A stretch of DNA of 43,778 bases. It comes from an uncultured Bacteroidota bacterium (lineage in GTDB: Bacteria > Bacteroidota > Bacteroidia > AKYH767-A > JABDAW01). Shown here piece after piece: positions 18,558-27,589 of this stretch. The stretch's first letter is position 1, and the number at the start of each line of letters is the position of its first letter. Below the pieces are notes generated by a model. It was not told where the DNA came from and did no database searches. It saw only the letters and a list, made by a program, of their open reading frames with translations. Made by a program: the position numbers and the translations under genes. The DNA is taken from positions 1 through 43,778 of the forward strand of contig CAIMUP010000007.1 in assembly GCA_903844645.1 (NCBI GenBank), read 5' to 3'.

Positions 18558-20033
18558 CTAATTACTCTTCATAAACTTGCCCGTCGAGATTCCTTGCGCT
18601 CCTTTTATCTCATAAAAATAAAGCCCGTTGACAAATTTAGAAACATCAATTTTAGTATCCATTTCAGAGATGATACCATGATAAACCTCTTCGCCAAGAA
18701 CATTTTTAATGGAGATAATCCCCGCTACATTCAGCATAGCCGAAGAATGAATATTTAAAATAGTATTGGTTGGATTCGGATAAATATCAAAACTGTTATT
18801 CCCCGTATTTTCCATGATCCCGACGGTGGAGGGATTGAAAGTTCCTTTGCGATAATGAACCATGCCGTCTGATGTATTTTCCCATACAACATAAACCACT
18901 CCATTCCCCACTGCGACATCGGCGGTACGGATATTCATCGAGGCAACGGTATCCCAAAGAGCGGCGAACCCGTTGTTGATATTACTCGTGAAGCGTAGCC
19001 CCAATTGCGCCATACCATTAACCACCTGAATCCAAGTCGCAGCAACTGCCGTTCCATGATTCGCCATGCGAGGATAATTCTGAACAGTCAAGCCCGTAAT
19101 GTTGCCGGTTAATAAAGTGCTCGCAACAGAGTTCATATTCGTGATGGATGATTTATTAAGATACGCTCTGTACATGCCGCTTGCGCCATTCATAAAATCA
19201 GAATATAAACTATCGCCAACCACGACTCCATCAGGTCCGCTGCCTGGGCAAGAGGTAAGGTTCCAATTGTTGCCATCCACATTATATCCATTCGTAAAGG
19301 TCGCTCCGCCATCATTAGAAATCCCCGCCCACGAATCGCGAATATTAGTAGTATTATCTCTATATAACATCGCGACGCGGTTATTCCCGGCATTAATAAT
19401 CGTTCCCGGACAACAATCGCAGACGACCCCGCCAGCCCAGTTACTGGCAAGAACATCGGCACCGAATGTGGTGCCATAATCACTGGATTTGGTAACGACC
19501 CATTTCGAAGAATTCCCATTCATCGTGCTATCGAATTTCATATACCCAACTACCGGGTTGCCGCTGTCGTCAATAGTAACAGTGGGGAAACGCGAGGTAT
19601 TGCTTCCGATGAATCCAAACTCGATAGGAGCAGAAAATGTCATCCCCCCATTGAATGACCGCATGATGAACAGCCTGTTGGTATCTGGCATTTCGGGATA
19701 GCGTTTCGCGACGACATACACTGTGTCGCCTTTAGATGCGATTTGTGGACCCATCCAATAATCGGAAGAGACACTGATTTGTGCGGTATTCAGCATGACG
19801 GGAGCGGTAAACATACTGCCATTCCATCGCGAGAACATGGCACGTTGCGAATGCCCCCAAAGCACGATCGGATTGTTGTTCGCATCAATCGCGAGGCGAG
19901 GATGGTAATTACCGCTGGATGCCGTATTCACGGTCGTGGCAGGAGACCAGGTGATGCCGGTTTGGGCTTTGGAAATCGTCATTACGAACATCAAAGCGAA
20001 TAATAGTGTGTAAATTTTTTTCATGCTTTTCAT
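18558..20033 (-). CDS. Sialidase-like beta-propeller protein with T9SS sorting domain
   Basis: 491 residues. There is a signal peptide (KKIYTLLFALMFVMTISKAQ); a second ATG three codons in is equally possible. Residues about 25-405 show the repeat pattern of a BNR/sialidase propeller, with Asp-box-like segments SFNGGMTFS, SSDYGTTFG and SNDGGATFT (S-x-D-x-G-x-x-F/W). A Cys-rich spot VVCDCCPG lies in the middle. I do not see the full arginine triad of true sialidases, so enzymatic activity is uncertain. Residues about 415-491 are a T9SS type A domain (DIYPNPTNTILNI ... GLYFYEIKGAQ). It is exported through the Sec and T9SS routes to the surface. A -7 box TATTTTTG lies at 20071-20064 on the - strand and array 4 lies further upstream. 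Confidence 0.87.
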   Translation of the reverse strand: MKSMKKIYTLLFALMFVMTISKAQTGITWSPATTVNTASSGNYHPRLAIDANNNPIVLWGHSQRAMFSRWNGSMFTAPVMLNTAQISVSSDYWMGPQIASKGDTVYVVAKRYPEMPDTNRLFIMRSFNGGMTFSAPIEFGFIGSNTSRFPTVTIDDSGNPVVGYMKFDSTMNGNSSKWVVTKSSDYGTTFGADVLASNWAGGVVCDCCPGTIINAGNNRVAMLYRDNTTNIRDSWAGISNDGGATFTNGYNVDGNNWNLTSCPGSGPDGVVVGDSLYSDFMNGASGMYRAYLNKSSITNMNSVASTLLTGNITGLTVQNYPRMANHGTAVAATWIQVVNGMAQLGLRFTSNINNGFAALWDTVASMNIRTADVAVGNGVVYVVWENTSDGMVHYRKGTFNPSTVGIMENTGNNSFDIYPNPTNTILNIHSSAMLNVAGIISIKNVLGEEVYHGIISEMDTKIDVSKFVNGLYFYEIKGAQGISTGKFMKSN

Positions 20034-20063
20034 TTATTTTTAATTAAAATTATTTTGTGGGTG

Positions 20064-20071
20064 CAAAAATA
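20064..20071 (-). promoter_or_regulatory. -7 box of the sialidase-like gene
   Basis: On the - strand TATTTTTG matches TAnnTTTG, 30 bases before the start codon. There is no convincing -33 box. Confidence 0.5.
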
Positions 20072-20222
20072 CAAAAAAATTGTGATACGCCTTGACCCTC
20101 GCCAGATGGTACGTAATCAGCTTCACAGCTTTGTCTCGACTTTCGGCAGTTTTGCTCAAAAATTCGTTGCTACTATATTTTAACTTATTTGCCATTATTT
20201 ATTTGCTATTAAGTGTTAGAAA

Positions 20223-20474
20223 TTTGGTTTTACCTCCGTCAACTTTGAAGTCAGGAGAAACAGTCTTGGTTTTAGTAACTTCAACTTTGAAGTTAGGGGA
20301 AACAGTCTTGGTTTTCGTAACTTCAACTTTGAAGTCAGGAGAAACAGTCTTGGTTTTAGTAACTTCAACTTTGAAGTTAGGAGAAACAGTCTTGGTTTTA
20401 GTAACTTCAACTTTGAAGTTAGGGGAAACAGTCTTGGTTTTAGTAACTTCAACTTTGACGGAGCTAAAACCAAA
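20223..20474. repeat. 42-bp tandem array 4 bounded by 20-bp inverted repeats
   Basis: Five units start at 20241, 20283, 20325, 20367 and 20409, all exactly 42 bp. Each junction carries the dyad taacttcaa-ct-ttgaagtta (9-bp arms, some units with one change). The array is enclosed by arms of 20 bases that match inverted at 19 of 20 positions: tttggttttacctccgtcaa at 20223-20242 and ttgacggagctaaaaccaaa at 20455-20474. ORFs of 136 and 91 residues run through it on opposite strands with 14-residue periods; neither shows a domain. The remaining parts of 20034-20599 hold only the -7 box at 20064-20071. Confidence 0.93.
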
Positions 20475-20599
20475 CTTCGCAGCCTCCGCACCCTTATTAT
20501 AAGAGGAGAAAATGGAAAGAAATCCAGCAGGGGATCCTCAATAACTTGTTAATGACAAATTTTATATCTTCGCCCCAACAAATAAAAAAACAAATAGCA

Positions 20600-21118
20600 A
20601 TGAAAAAAGATTACACCCTGTTTATCGTCGATGACGATCCGATGCAATTGGAGATGCTGAAAGACCATCTCTCCAAGTTCAAGAACTTTGAAATAAAGAT
20701 ATTCCCCACTGGCGAAGAATGCCTGATGGCACTGTCCGAAAAACCGGATATTGTGATCCTCGATTTCAACCTCAACAGCATCAGCAAAGGTGCTATCAAT
20801 GGGCTGGATGTTTTGAAATTAATCAAGAAAGATGCACCTGATGCCGAGGTCATCATGCTCTCCGGTCAAGAGAAAATAGAGGTCGCGGTGAACACCATGA
20901 AGTATGGTGCCTTCGACTATGTGGTGAAGAATGAAAGCTCGTTTTATCGTTCCGAAAACGCGATATTCAACCTGCTTCGCAAATTCAAACTGACGAAAGA
21001 CGCAGCGATGTATAGGCGGTTGGCATTTGCCTTTGCCATCGGTTTTGTGGTGTTGCTTATCGGTATTGCATTTCTGTTTTTCACAGGGCATATCACCAAT
21101 AATGTCGGCTGGGCATAA
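20600..21118 (+). CDS. Response-regulator receiver domain with C-terminal membrane anchor
   Basis: 172 residues from the ATG at 20600 (an in-frame ATG at 20546 adds a non-conserved leader). Residues 5-125 are a complete receiver: acidic pocket D11-D12-D13, phosphoacceptor D55 in VILDFNLNS, S88 in MLSG and K110 in YVVKN. A histidine kinase could therefore phosphorylate it. There is no DNA-binding or enzymatic output; instead residues about 141-163 form one hydrophobic helix (AFAFAIGFVVLLIGIAFLFF) followed by a 9-residue tail. A membrane-tethered stand-alone receiver is unusual. It ends 51 bp before mutS on the same strand and may be co-transcribed, but no functional link is known. The kinase partner is not in the window. 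Confidence 0.85.
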   Translation: MKKDYTLFIVDDDPMQLEMLKDHLSKFKNFEIKIFPTGEECLMALSEKPDIVILDFNLNSISKGAINGLDVLKLIKKDAPDAEVIMLSGQEKIEVAVNTMKYGAFDYVVKNESSFYRSENAIFNLLRKFKLTKDAAMYRRLAFAFAIGFVVLLIGIAFLFFTGHITNNVGWA

Positions 21119-21169
21119 GCCGCAGCGAGCGTTTTGGTGCATCCAATAATTCCGAATTAACAACCTGAA

Positions 21170-23764
21170 ATGAAGTCAGCCGATACCCCCTTGATGCGGC
21201 AATACGCCACCATCAAGGCTAAGTATCCCGATGCATTATTGCTGTTTCGTGTTGGCGATTTCTATGAAACCTTTGGCGAAGATGCCGTCAAAACATCTAC
21301 CATTCTCGGTATCGTTTTAACGAAACGGGCAGGCGTGGAACTGGCAGGATTTCCAAACTTCTCGCTAGATTCGTATCTTCCGAAATTAGTCCGTGCAGGG
21401 CAGCGTGTCGCCATCTGCGATCAGTTGGAAGACCCTAAATTAACCAAGACCATCGTCAAGCGAGGCGTTACCGAATTGGTTACTCCCGGGGTATCGTTTA
21501 ACGATAAAGTCCTGGATAATAAGAGCAATAATTTTCTTTGTGCCATCCATTACGATGCAACGCTATGCGGTATTGCTTTTGTAGATATTTCTACTGGAGA
21601 ATTTATCGTATCGCAAGGACCGCCACCGTATATTGATAAACTCCTGCAAAGCCTGCAACCTTCCGAAATTCTTTTTCAGAAGAATAAGGCAAAAGAATTT
21701 ATCGAGAATCACGGGGATAAATTCTACACTTACCGCCTCGATGAATGGATATTTAAGGATGATTATGCCCGCGGGACTTTGCTGAAACACTTCGGTACTA
21801 ATTCATTAAAAGGCTTCGGAATAGAAGAACTTAATCTCGCGATTATTGCGGCTGGTGCTGCCATTCATTACCTTGCCGATACCCAACACGAGAAGTTGGA
21901 ACATATCTCCTCCATCGCGAGAATGGAAGAAGAAAAGTATGTTTGGTTAGACCGATTTACGGTGCGGAATCTGGAGCTGATTAATTCTCCAAATGAAAAT
22001 GCAAAGACCTTGTTCGATATCTTAGACCATACCATTTCGCCTATGGGAGCACGGCTTTTGAAGCGATGGATAGTAATGCCTTTAAAAGAAATTGAACCAA
22101 TTGAAGAACGTCTGGAAGTAGTGAATCATTTAGTTCATCATCCCGAATTATCCGAAGGCATCATTCAAAACATCAAGACCATTGGCGACTTGGAAAGATT
22201 GATTTCTAAGGCTGCCATGGCGAGGATTTCTCCACGCGAATTAATGCAGTTGAACAGGGCTTTGCATTCCATCATTCCTATTAAAAAAACCTGCGAGGAA
22301 TCCAAGAACAACCAACTAAAGAAGATTGGCGATTTGTTGAATCCCTGCCAAATCATTAGAGAAAGAATAGATAAAGAACTTCTGCCAGATGCCCCGCCAT
22401 TAGTGCAAAAGGGAGGAGTCATAGCCAAGGGAGTTTCCGCTGAATTGGACGAACTAAAAGAGATCGCTTATGCTGGGAAAGATTTCTTGCTCAAGATTCA
22501 ACAACGAGAGATTGAGAAGACAGGAATCACTTCCTTAAAGGTAGGTTTTAATGGGGTCTTTGGGTATTATATCGAAGTTACCCATACGCATAAAGATAAG
22601 GTTCCAGCAGATTGGATGAGAAAGCAAACATTAGTAAATGCTGAACGTTATATCACCGAGGAATTGAAGGTTTATGAAGAAAAGATTCTGGGTGCAGAAG
22701 AAAAAATATTAGCACTCGAAACGATTCTCTTTAATCAATTAGTTAGAGCGACTTCAGACTATATTCAACCTATTCAATTGAATGCAACATTGATTGCTAA
22801 ATTAGATTGTCTGCTATCATTCGCCACTATCGCAATAAAGAATCATTACACCCGCCCAAAGATTAATGATTCATCCTCTCTTGACATCAAGAATGGGCGA
22901 CATCCTGTCATTGAAAAACAATTACCTTTGGATGAACCTTATATTGCCAATAACATTTATCTGGACAACGAAACCCAACAAATAATCATCATTACCGGAC
23001 CGAATATGTCAGGGAAATCCGCGCTACTGCGGCAAACCGCGTTGATTGTATTAATGGCACAAATGGGAAGCTTTGTTCCTGCGGCATCTACTACTATTGG
23101 GTTAATTGATAAAATATTTACCCGCGTCGGAGCTTCAGATAATATATCTTCTGGTGAAAGCACATTCATGGTCGAAATGAATGAAACGGCAAGCATCCTC
23201 AACAATATTTCCAATCGCAGCCTAATTCTTTTGGATGAAATCGGTCGAGGCACCAGCACATACGATGGTATCAGTTTGGCATGGGCTATTGCGGAGTTTA
23301 TCCATAATCACCCTGCCGCAAAAGCCAAGACCTTGTTCGCTACTCACTACCATGAATTGAATGAAATGGCTCAAACCATGCCCCGCATCAAGAATTTTAA
23401 TGTGTCGGTTAAAGAAATAGAGAATAAAGTTTATTTCATGCGGAAGTTAATACCTGGTGGCAGTGAACATAGTTTCGGGATTCATGTGGCGAGGATGGCT
23501 GGTATCCCTGATAAAGTATTGCGAAGGGCAGAAGATATTCTTCAACAATTGGAAAAGAATAGGAGTAATCCGGAGATGAATTCGCAGCCAAGAATCAAAG
23601 ATGACAGCCTCCAATTAAGTTTTTTTCAGTTAGACGATCCGTTATTGGAACAAATTAAGGAAGAAATATTAAGTATTGACATCAACACACTTACCCCTGT
23701 AGAGGCGTTAATGAAGCTAAATGAGATAAAGAAATTAGCTACCGGAAAGCGAAAAGGTAAATAA
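21170..23764 (+). CDS. mutS: DNA mismatch repair ATPase MutS
   Basis: 864 residues, a full-length MutS. The N-terminal mismatch-binding domain has [16 protein letters not shown] and the Phe-x-Glu motif in [10 protein letters not shown]. The connector, lever and clamp domains follow. The ABC-type ATPase has Walker A GPNMSGKS at residues 610-617, then the GESTFMVEM signature and Walker [14 protein letters not shown] near 689, then [10 protein letters not shown]. The C-terminal tail ([17 protein letters not shown]) is the dimerisation/beta-clamp type region. MutS recognises base mismatches and recruits MutL, which is not in the window. All key residues appear intact. Confidence 0.97.
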   Translation: MKSADTPLMRQYATIKAKYPDALLLFRVGDFYETFGEDAVKTSTILGIVLTKRAGVELAGFPNFSLDSYLPKLVRAGQRVAICDQLEDPKLTKTIVKRGVTELVTPGVSFNDKVLDNKSNNFLCAIHYDATLCGIAFVDISTGEFIVSQGPPPYIDKLLQSLQPSEILFQKNKAKEFIENHGDKFYTYRLDEWIFKDDYARGTLLKHFGTNSLKGFGIEELNLAIIAAGAAIHYLADTQHEKLEHISSIARMEEEKYVWLDRFTVRNLELINSPNENAKTLFDILDHTISPMGARLLKRWIVMPLKEIEPIEERLEVVNHLVHHPELSEGIIQNIKTIGDLERLISKAAMARISPRELMQLNRALHSIIPIKKTCEESKNNQLKKIGDLLNPCQIIRERIDKELLPDAPPLVQKGGVIAKGVSAELDELKEIAYAGKDFLLKIQQREIEKTGITSLKVGFNGVFGYYIEVTHTHKDKVPADWMRKQTLVNAERYITEELKVYEEKILGAEEKILALETILFNQLVRATSDYIQPIQLNATLIAKLDCLLSFATIAIKNHYTRPKINDSSSLDIKNGRHPVIEKQLPLDEPYIANNIYLDNETQQIIIITGPNMSGKSALLRQTALIVLMAQMGSFVPAASTTIGLIDKIFTRVGASDNISSGESTFMVEMNETASILNNISNRSLILLDEIGRGTSTYDGISLAWAIAEFIHNHPAAKAKTLFATHYHELNEMAQTMPRIKNFNVSVKEIENKVYFMRKLIPGGSEHSFGIHVARMAGIPDKVLRRAEDILQQLEKNRSNPEMNSQPRIKDDSLQLSFFQLDDPLLEQIKEEILSIDINTLTPVEALMKLNEIKKLATGKRKGK

Positions 23765-23776
23765 TTTTACAAAATG

Positions 23777-23809
23777 TTTGTTTGTATTACAAAAATTTAG
23801 TTACATTTG
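23777..23809 (+). promoter_or_regulatory. Promoter of the tRNA pair
   Basis: TTTG at 23777-23780, a 21-bp spacer and TACATTTG at 23802-23809 (TAnnTTTG): a textbook Bacteroidota promoter, 14 bases before tRNA-Gly. Confidence 0.75.
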
Positions 23810-23822
23810 CAGCCTCAAAAAA

Positions 23823-23895
<73 letters not shown>

Positions 23896-23907
23896 CAACA
23901 GTTCAGA

Positions 23908-23933
23908 AAACCTCTTCACAGAGGTTTTTTTCA
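23908..23933 (+). terminator. Terminator-like hairpin between the two tRNAs
   Basis: aaacctct (23908-23915), loop tcac, agaggttt (23920-23927), followed by a T-run. It separates the two tRNAs, although processing rather than termination is also possible. Confidence 0.7.
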
Positions 23934-23935
23934 TT

Positions 23936-24020
23936 GCCCTGGTGGTGGAACTGGTAGACACGCAGGACTTAAAATCCTGTGGCCGTTGAGGCCGTATCGG
24001 TTCGATTCCGATCCGGGGTA
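23936..24020 (+). tRNA. tRNA-Leu (anticodon TAA)
   Basis: A class II tRNA of 85 nt with a long variable arm (tggccgttgaggcc). The anticodon stem cagga/tcctg with loop cttaaaa places TAA at 23970-23972. The T-arm has ggttcgattcc. The acceptor has two G-U pairs. Confidence 0.94.
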
Positions 24021-24031
24021 CAAGAGAAGGG

Positions 24032-24062
24032 AGAGCAATGGAAACATTGCTCTTTTTCTTTT
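24032..24062 (+). terminator. Terminator after tRNA-Leu
   Basis: agagcaatg (24032-24040), loop gaaa, cattgctct (24045-24053), then a T-rich tail. It faces the convergent SBBP gene. Confidence 0.88.
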
Positions 24063-24067
24063 TATGG

Positions 24068-25747
24068 TTATTTCGAGAGTATGAAGTAGCCTGCCTTCGA
24101 GGTGCTTTGGCTGGAGACGAGGTGCCAATAGTAAATGCCATTACTCAAGGAGGATAGATTTATATTTTGTGTTCCTGCTGGGCTGTTTAAGGGATAGGAA
24201 GACAGGGTTCTGCCAAAAACATCTGCTATCAATAACTCACTATGGGGAGAGGAAAGGCGATAAGAAATAGTAAACTTCCCATCATTGGGATTGGGGTAAA
24301 TGAAAATGCCGGACGGGATTGTTATTTTTTCTATGCCTTCTGCGGAAGCATTAATTTTGGCAATAAAAGCATTTTCATCTCCTGTCTGATGCAGAGTATC
24401 TGTTCCAACAATAAAAGGTTCCATCGCAAAATCTCCACCAACAAATATATTTCCAAATGCATCTGTTGCAACTCCATTTTGGTCATCTCCACCACTTGCC
24501 AATCCTTTAGCCCAAAGAACAGTTCCGGTGGGGTTATATTTTACAAGAAACATGGGGTCAGTTGCAGATGATGATGGAAACAAAGTGTCAGAATCAAAGG
24601 TGATGAAAGGACTATAAAAAGATCCTGCCACCAATACATTTCCGCTTGCATCGGTGGCAACGCTATAGCCTTCACTACCACCAGAGCCGCCTGCACTCTT
24701 TGCCCAAAGCACAGTTCCACTTGAATCATATTTCACAATAAAAATATCAGGAGCAATTCCAATATTAATGGGATTTGTTAAAGTAAATGAGCCAAAGGTG
24801 ATGGTAGGACTTGTAAAATAGCCCGTTGCCAAAACATTTCCGCTTGCATCGGTGGCAATACCGTAGCCTTCATCTTCATCAGTACCACCTGCACTCTTTG
24901 CCCAAAGCACAGTACCACTTGCATCATATTTCACAATAAAAATATCAGCACTACCCGTATTGGTTAAAGTAAATGTGCCAAAAGTAATAGTAGGACTATA
25001 AAAGTAACCCGTTACCAAAACATTCCCGCTTGCATCGGTGGCAACACTGTATCCATAATCATTAGAAGTACCGCCTGCACTTTTTGCCCAAAGCACAGTA
25101 CCGCTTGAATCGTATTTCACAATAAAAATATCACAGTCACCTGCATTGCCTCCATTGGTTAAAGTAAATGTGCCAAAGGTAATAGTAGGACTATAAAAGT
25201 AACCCGTTATCAATACATTCCCGCTGGCATCGGTGGCAATGCAGTTCCCAACCTCATAATCAGTTCCACCTACGCTCTTTGCCCAAAGTACAGTACCGCT
25301 GGCATCGTATTTTACTATAAAAATATCACCAATACCTACATTGGTTAAAGTAAATGTTCCAAAGGTGATGGTGGGACTACTAAAAAAGCCCGTTACCAAT
25401 ACATTCCCATTTGCATCAATAGCAACGCTCTTGCCAACATCATCAGAAGTACCACCTGCGCTCTTTGCCCAAAGTACATTCCCACTTGCATCGTATTTCA
25501 CAACAAAAATATCATTTTGACCAGCATTGGTTAATGTTGTGGTGTCAAAGGTGATGGTAGAATCAATAAAAAAGCCCGTCATAAATACATTCCCGCTTGC
25601 ATCGGTGGCAACGCTCCAGCCTTCTTCAGCATTAGTATCACTTGCGCTTCTTGCCCAAGCCCAATTGGGTGATTGTGCAGTTAGTGAATTGCTCAATCCA
25701 ATGACGGCGAGCATTACGATTAATACTATTCTTGTTTTCATCTTCAT
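24068..25747 (-). CDS. SBBP-repeat beta-propeller protein with T9SS sorting domain
   Basis: 559 residues. Signal peptide 1-24 (IVLIVMLAVIGLSNSLTAQ). Residues about 30-450 are tandem SBBP-type repeats of roughly 55-60 residues, with the recurring sentence DIFIVKYDASGTVLWAKSAGG followed by a GYSVATDASGNVLVTGYF strand pair; about seven to eight are visible, consistent with a propeller. The last 80 residues are a T9SS type A domain (FIYPNPNDGKFTI ... GIYYWHLVSSQ). The repeats are so alike at DNA level that recombination between them is expected. The protein should be a surface or secreted beta-propeller; its ligand is unknown. The promoter lies at 25766-25798 and array 5 directly upstream. Confidence 0.9.
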   Translation of the reverse strand: MKMKTRIVLIVMLAVIGLSNSLTAQSPNWAWARSASDTNAEEGWSVATDASGNVFMTGFFIDSTITFDTTTLTNAGQNDIFVVKYDASGNVLWAKSAGGTSDDVGKSVAIDANGNVLVTGFFSSPTITFGTFTLTNVGIGDIFIVKYDASGTVLWAKSVGGTDYEVGNCIATDASGNVLITGYFYSPTITFGTFTLTNGGNAGDCDIFIVKYDSSGTVLWAKSAGGTSNDYGYSVATDASGNVLVTGYFYSPTITFGTFTLTNTGSADIFIVKYDASGTVLWAKSAGGTDEDEGYGIATDASGNVLATGYFTSPTITFGSFTLTNPINIGIAPDIFIVKYDSSGTVLWAKSAGGSGGSEGYSVATDASGNVLVAGSFYSPFITFDSDTLFPSSSATDPMFLVKYNPTGTVLWAKGLASGGDDQNGVATDAFGNIFVGGDFAMEPFIVGTDTLHQTGDENAFIAKINASAEGIEKITIPSGIFIYPNPNDGKFTISYRLSSPHSELLIADVFGRTLSSYPLNSPAGTQNINLSSLSNGIYYWHLVSSQSTSKAGYFILSK

Positions 25748-25765
25748 TAATTATTTATTGAATGG

Positions 25766-25798
25766 CAAAATTAGGAAAAAAGAAACCATTGCCGCAAA
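25766..25798 (-). promoter_or_regulatory. Promoter of the SBBP gene
   Basis: On the - strand TTTG (25798-25795), a 21-bp spacer and TAATTTTG (25773-25766). The leader is about 12 bases, which is short but possible. Confidence 0.65.
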
Positions 25799-25916
25799 TC
25801 TTGCTATTATATAAAGGAGTGGTGGCTTGGCGGGAGGTTGCTGAAAAATCCGTAAAGTGCTGTAAAATACCCCTTTCCCAGATATTAAAAAAAGCTGCCG
25901 AGACATTATCCCCCGC

Positions 25917-26110
25917 TTATTGTCTTCTTTCAGGGGGATATAGTCTTCTTTCAGGGGGATATAGTCTTCTTTCCGGGGGACATTGTCTTCTTTCAGGGGG
26001 ACATAGTCTTCTTTCAGGGGGATATAGTCTTCTTTCAGGGGGACATTGTCTTCTTTCAGGGGGACATTGTCTTCTTTCAGGGGAATATAGTCTTCTTTCA
26101 GGGGGATAGT
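25917..26110. repeat. 21-bp tandem array 5 (nine units)
   Basis: gtcttctttc occurs at 25922, 25943, 25964, 25985, 26006, 26027, 26048, 26069 and 26090, every step exactly 21 bp. The + strand unit is tatagtcttctttcaggggga, with alternative tata/catt variants. A reverse-complement piece of the unit, tatccccc, sits just left of the array near 25907. On the - strand one frame reads heptads PLKEDYI/PLKEDNV inside a 123-residue ORF (25751-26122), on the + strand LSGGYSL. I take neither as a real protein because both strands are open and the ORF overlaps the promoter of the SBBP gene. Nothing else is seen in 25799-26158. Confidence 0.93.
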
Positions 26111-26158
26111 ATCAACGAGCAATGGTTTTATGTCTTTTTGGATAATGGATAAAAAAAT

Positions 26159-26192
26159 AGCCCTCCGATTGGGTATCGGAGGGCTTTTTTTG
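26159..26192. terminator. Bidirectional terminator downstream of the M16 peptidase gene
   Basis: agccctccgat (26159-26169), loop tgggt, atcggagggct (26175-26185), with a T-run on the + side and an A-run on the other. Perfect 11-bp stem. Confidence 0.9.
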
Positions 26193-26212
26193 TTTAATAT
26201 TATTTCATTACT

Positions 26213-27463
26213 TCACTTCTCCCCTACCCTATCCTTCTTGTAATATAAGGTCGAACAATTGGTAGGCTTAAAGACGTTTTTGGCTTCCGCAATAATTTCA
26301 TCTTTCGTAACTGCGAAGTAATATTCTATCTCATGATTGATATTTTCGGCACCGTCCAGCAGCTCCCAATAAGCAAGGTTTAATGCGCGGTCAGCAATAT
26401 TCATCTCCCCAAACCGGAGGGTAGATTCTAATTTATTCTTCACCTTCGTCAGCTCGTCATCGCTAATTCCGTTGGTCATAAAATCATTCAATACACCGTT
26501 GATACCTGCTTCGGCAGCCTCCATCGTGATGTCCTTATTAATCTTCCCATCCACCACAATCAAGCCCTTGTCTATATCACCGGTAATGTAGCAAGCAATG
26601 GAACTGAAGAGCTTTTGATCCTTCACCAAAGCGGTATATAATCGAGAAGATTGTCCACGAGAAAGTACGTCTGTAATCAGTTCCGTAGCGTAGAATTCCT
26701 TATCCATTCTCGCACAACAATGGTAGGCTTTATAGATGGCATCGCAAGGCACTTTCCGCGTTACTTCCAAGGTCCTCGCCTCCTCCTGAACAGGTTCTTG
26801 AGGCAAGATTTTATGAATGGTATTTCCCTTCGGGATGGGTGCAAACCACTTGGCACAAAGCTGCTTTACTTCATCCGTAGTTACATTTCCGGCAACCACC
26901 AAGATGGCGTTATCGGGGCAGTAATATTGCTTGAAAAATGCCTTCACATCCTCCAACGTAGCATCCTCGATATGCGCCACTTCCTTCCCGATAGTGGACC
27001 ATGAATACGGATGCACCTTGTATGCCAAGGGGCGTAACAACAACCATACATCGCCAAAAGGTTGGTTGAGATACCGCTGTTTGAACTCTTCAATAACGAC
27101 GCTCCGCTGCACATCCAAACTCTTTGGGGAGAAGGTAAGATTCAACATCCTATCCGACTCCAACCAGAAGCCTGTTTCGAGATTGTTGGCAGGCAAGGTC
27201 AGGTAATAATCGGTAACATCGTTGCTCGTAAATGCATTGTTGTCGCCACCTGCCCGTTGCAACGGTTCATCATAACTCGGAATATTAATGGAGCCACCAA
27301 ACATAAGGTGTTCAAAGAGATGTGCGAAGCCTGTTTTATCAGGATCTTCTACGCGAGCACCAACATTATATAGGATATTTATGGACACCAATTGGGTGGA
27401 GGTATCGCGGTGGACGATTACTTTCAGTCCGTTTTCTAATGTGAATTTATCAAAATTAATCAT
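26213..27463 (-). CDS. M16-family zinc metallopeptidase
   Basis: 416 residues from the ATG at 27463; an upstream in-frame start would add 16 poorly conserved residues. The zinc motif HxxEH is H48-L-F-E-H52 with a downstream VIEEFKQR providing the third ligand. Residues about 90-110 have NAFTSNDVTDYY, typical of insulinase/processing-peptidase proteins. The C-terminal half is the second M16 fold without a zinc motif. There is no signal peptide, so it should be cytoplasmic. In Bacteroidota, M16 proteins often occur as an active/inactive pair of neighbouring genes; no partner is adjacent here, so it may form a homodimer or use a distant partner. Confidence 0.9.
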   Translation of the reverse strand: MINFDKFTLENGLKVIVHRDTSTQLVSINILYNVGARVEDPDKTGFAHLFEHLMFGGSINIPSYDEPLQRAGGDNNAFTSNDVTDYYLTLPANNLETGFWLESDRMLNLTFSPKSLDVQRSVVIEEFKQRYLNQPFGDVWLLLRPLAYKVHPYSWSTIGKEVAHIEDATLEDVKAFFKQYYCPDNAILVVAGNVTTDEVKQLCAKWFAPIPKGNTIHKILPQEPVQEEARTLEVTRKVPCDAIYKAYHCCARMDKEFYATELITDVLSRGQSSRLYTALVKDQKLFSSIACYITGDIDKGLIVVDGKINKDITMEAAEAGINGVLNDFMTNGISDDELTKVKNKLESTLRFGEMNIADRALNLAYWELLDGAENINHEIEYYFAVTKDEIIAEAKNVFKPTNCSTLYYKKDRVGEK

Positions 27464-27589
27464 AGTAAATAAATATAGCCATTCTCGTGAATGAGGGCGC
27501 AAAAATAGCATTCCAAAGGACTTGGAATGCTATTAATGAAAAGAGTAAGTCAATATACCCTTCCTTTTTACAACTTATGTGCAGAAAGC

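Noticed and set aside
18558-20033. True sialidase
   Set aside because: Asp-box-like motifs are visible, but the full catalytic Arg triad was not found, so only the propeller fold is claimed.
20092-20502. 136-residue + strand ORF through array 4
   Set aside because: An equal ORF runs on the opposite strand, and the period of three times fourteen explains the openness.
25917-26110. CRISPR array
   Set aside because: Units are directly contiguous with no unique spacers, and no cas genes are present; the same holds for the other arrays.
25751-26122. 123-residue ORF on the - strand with PLKEDYI heptads
   Set aside because: It overlaps the promoter of the SBBP gene, both strands of the array are open, and there is no recognisable domain outside the repeat.
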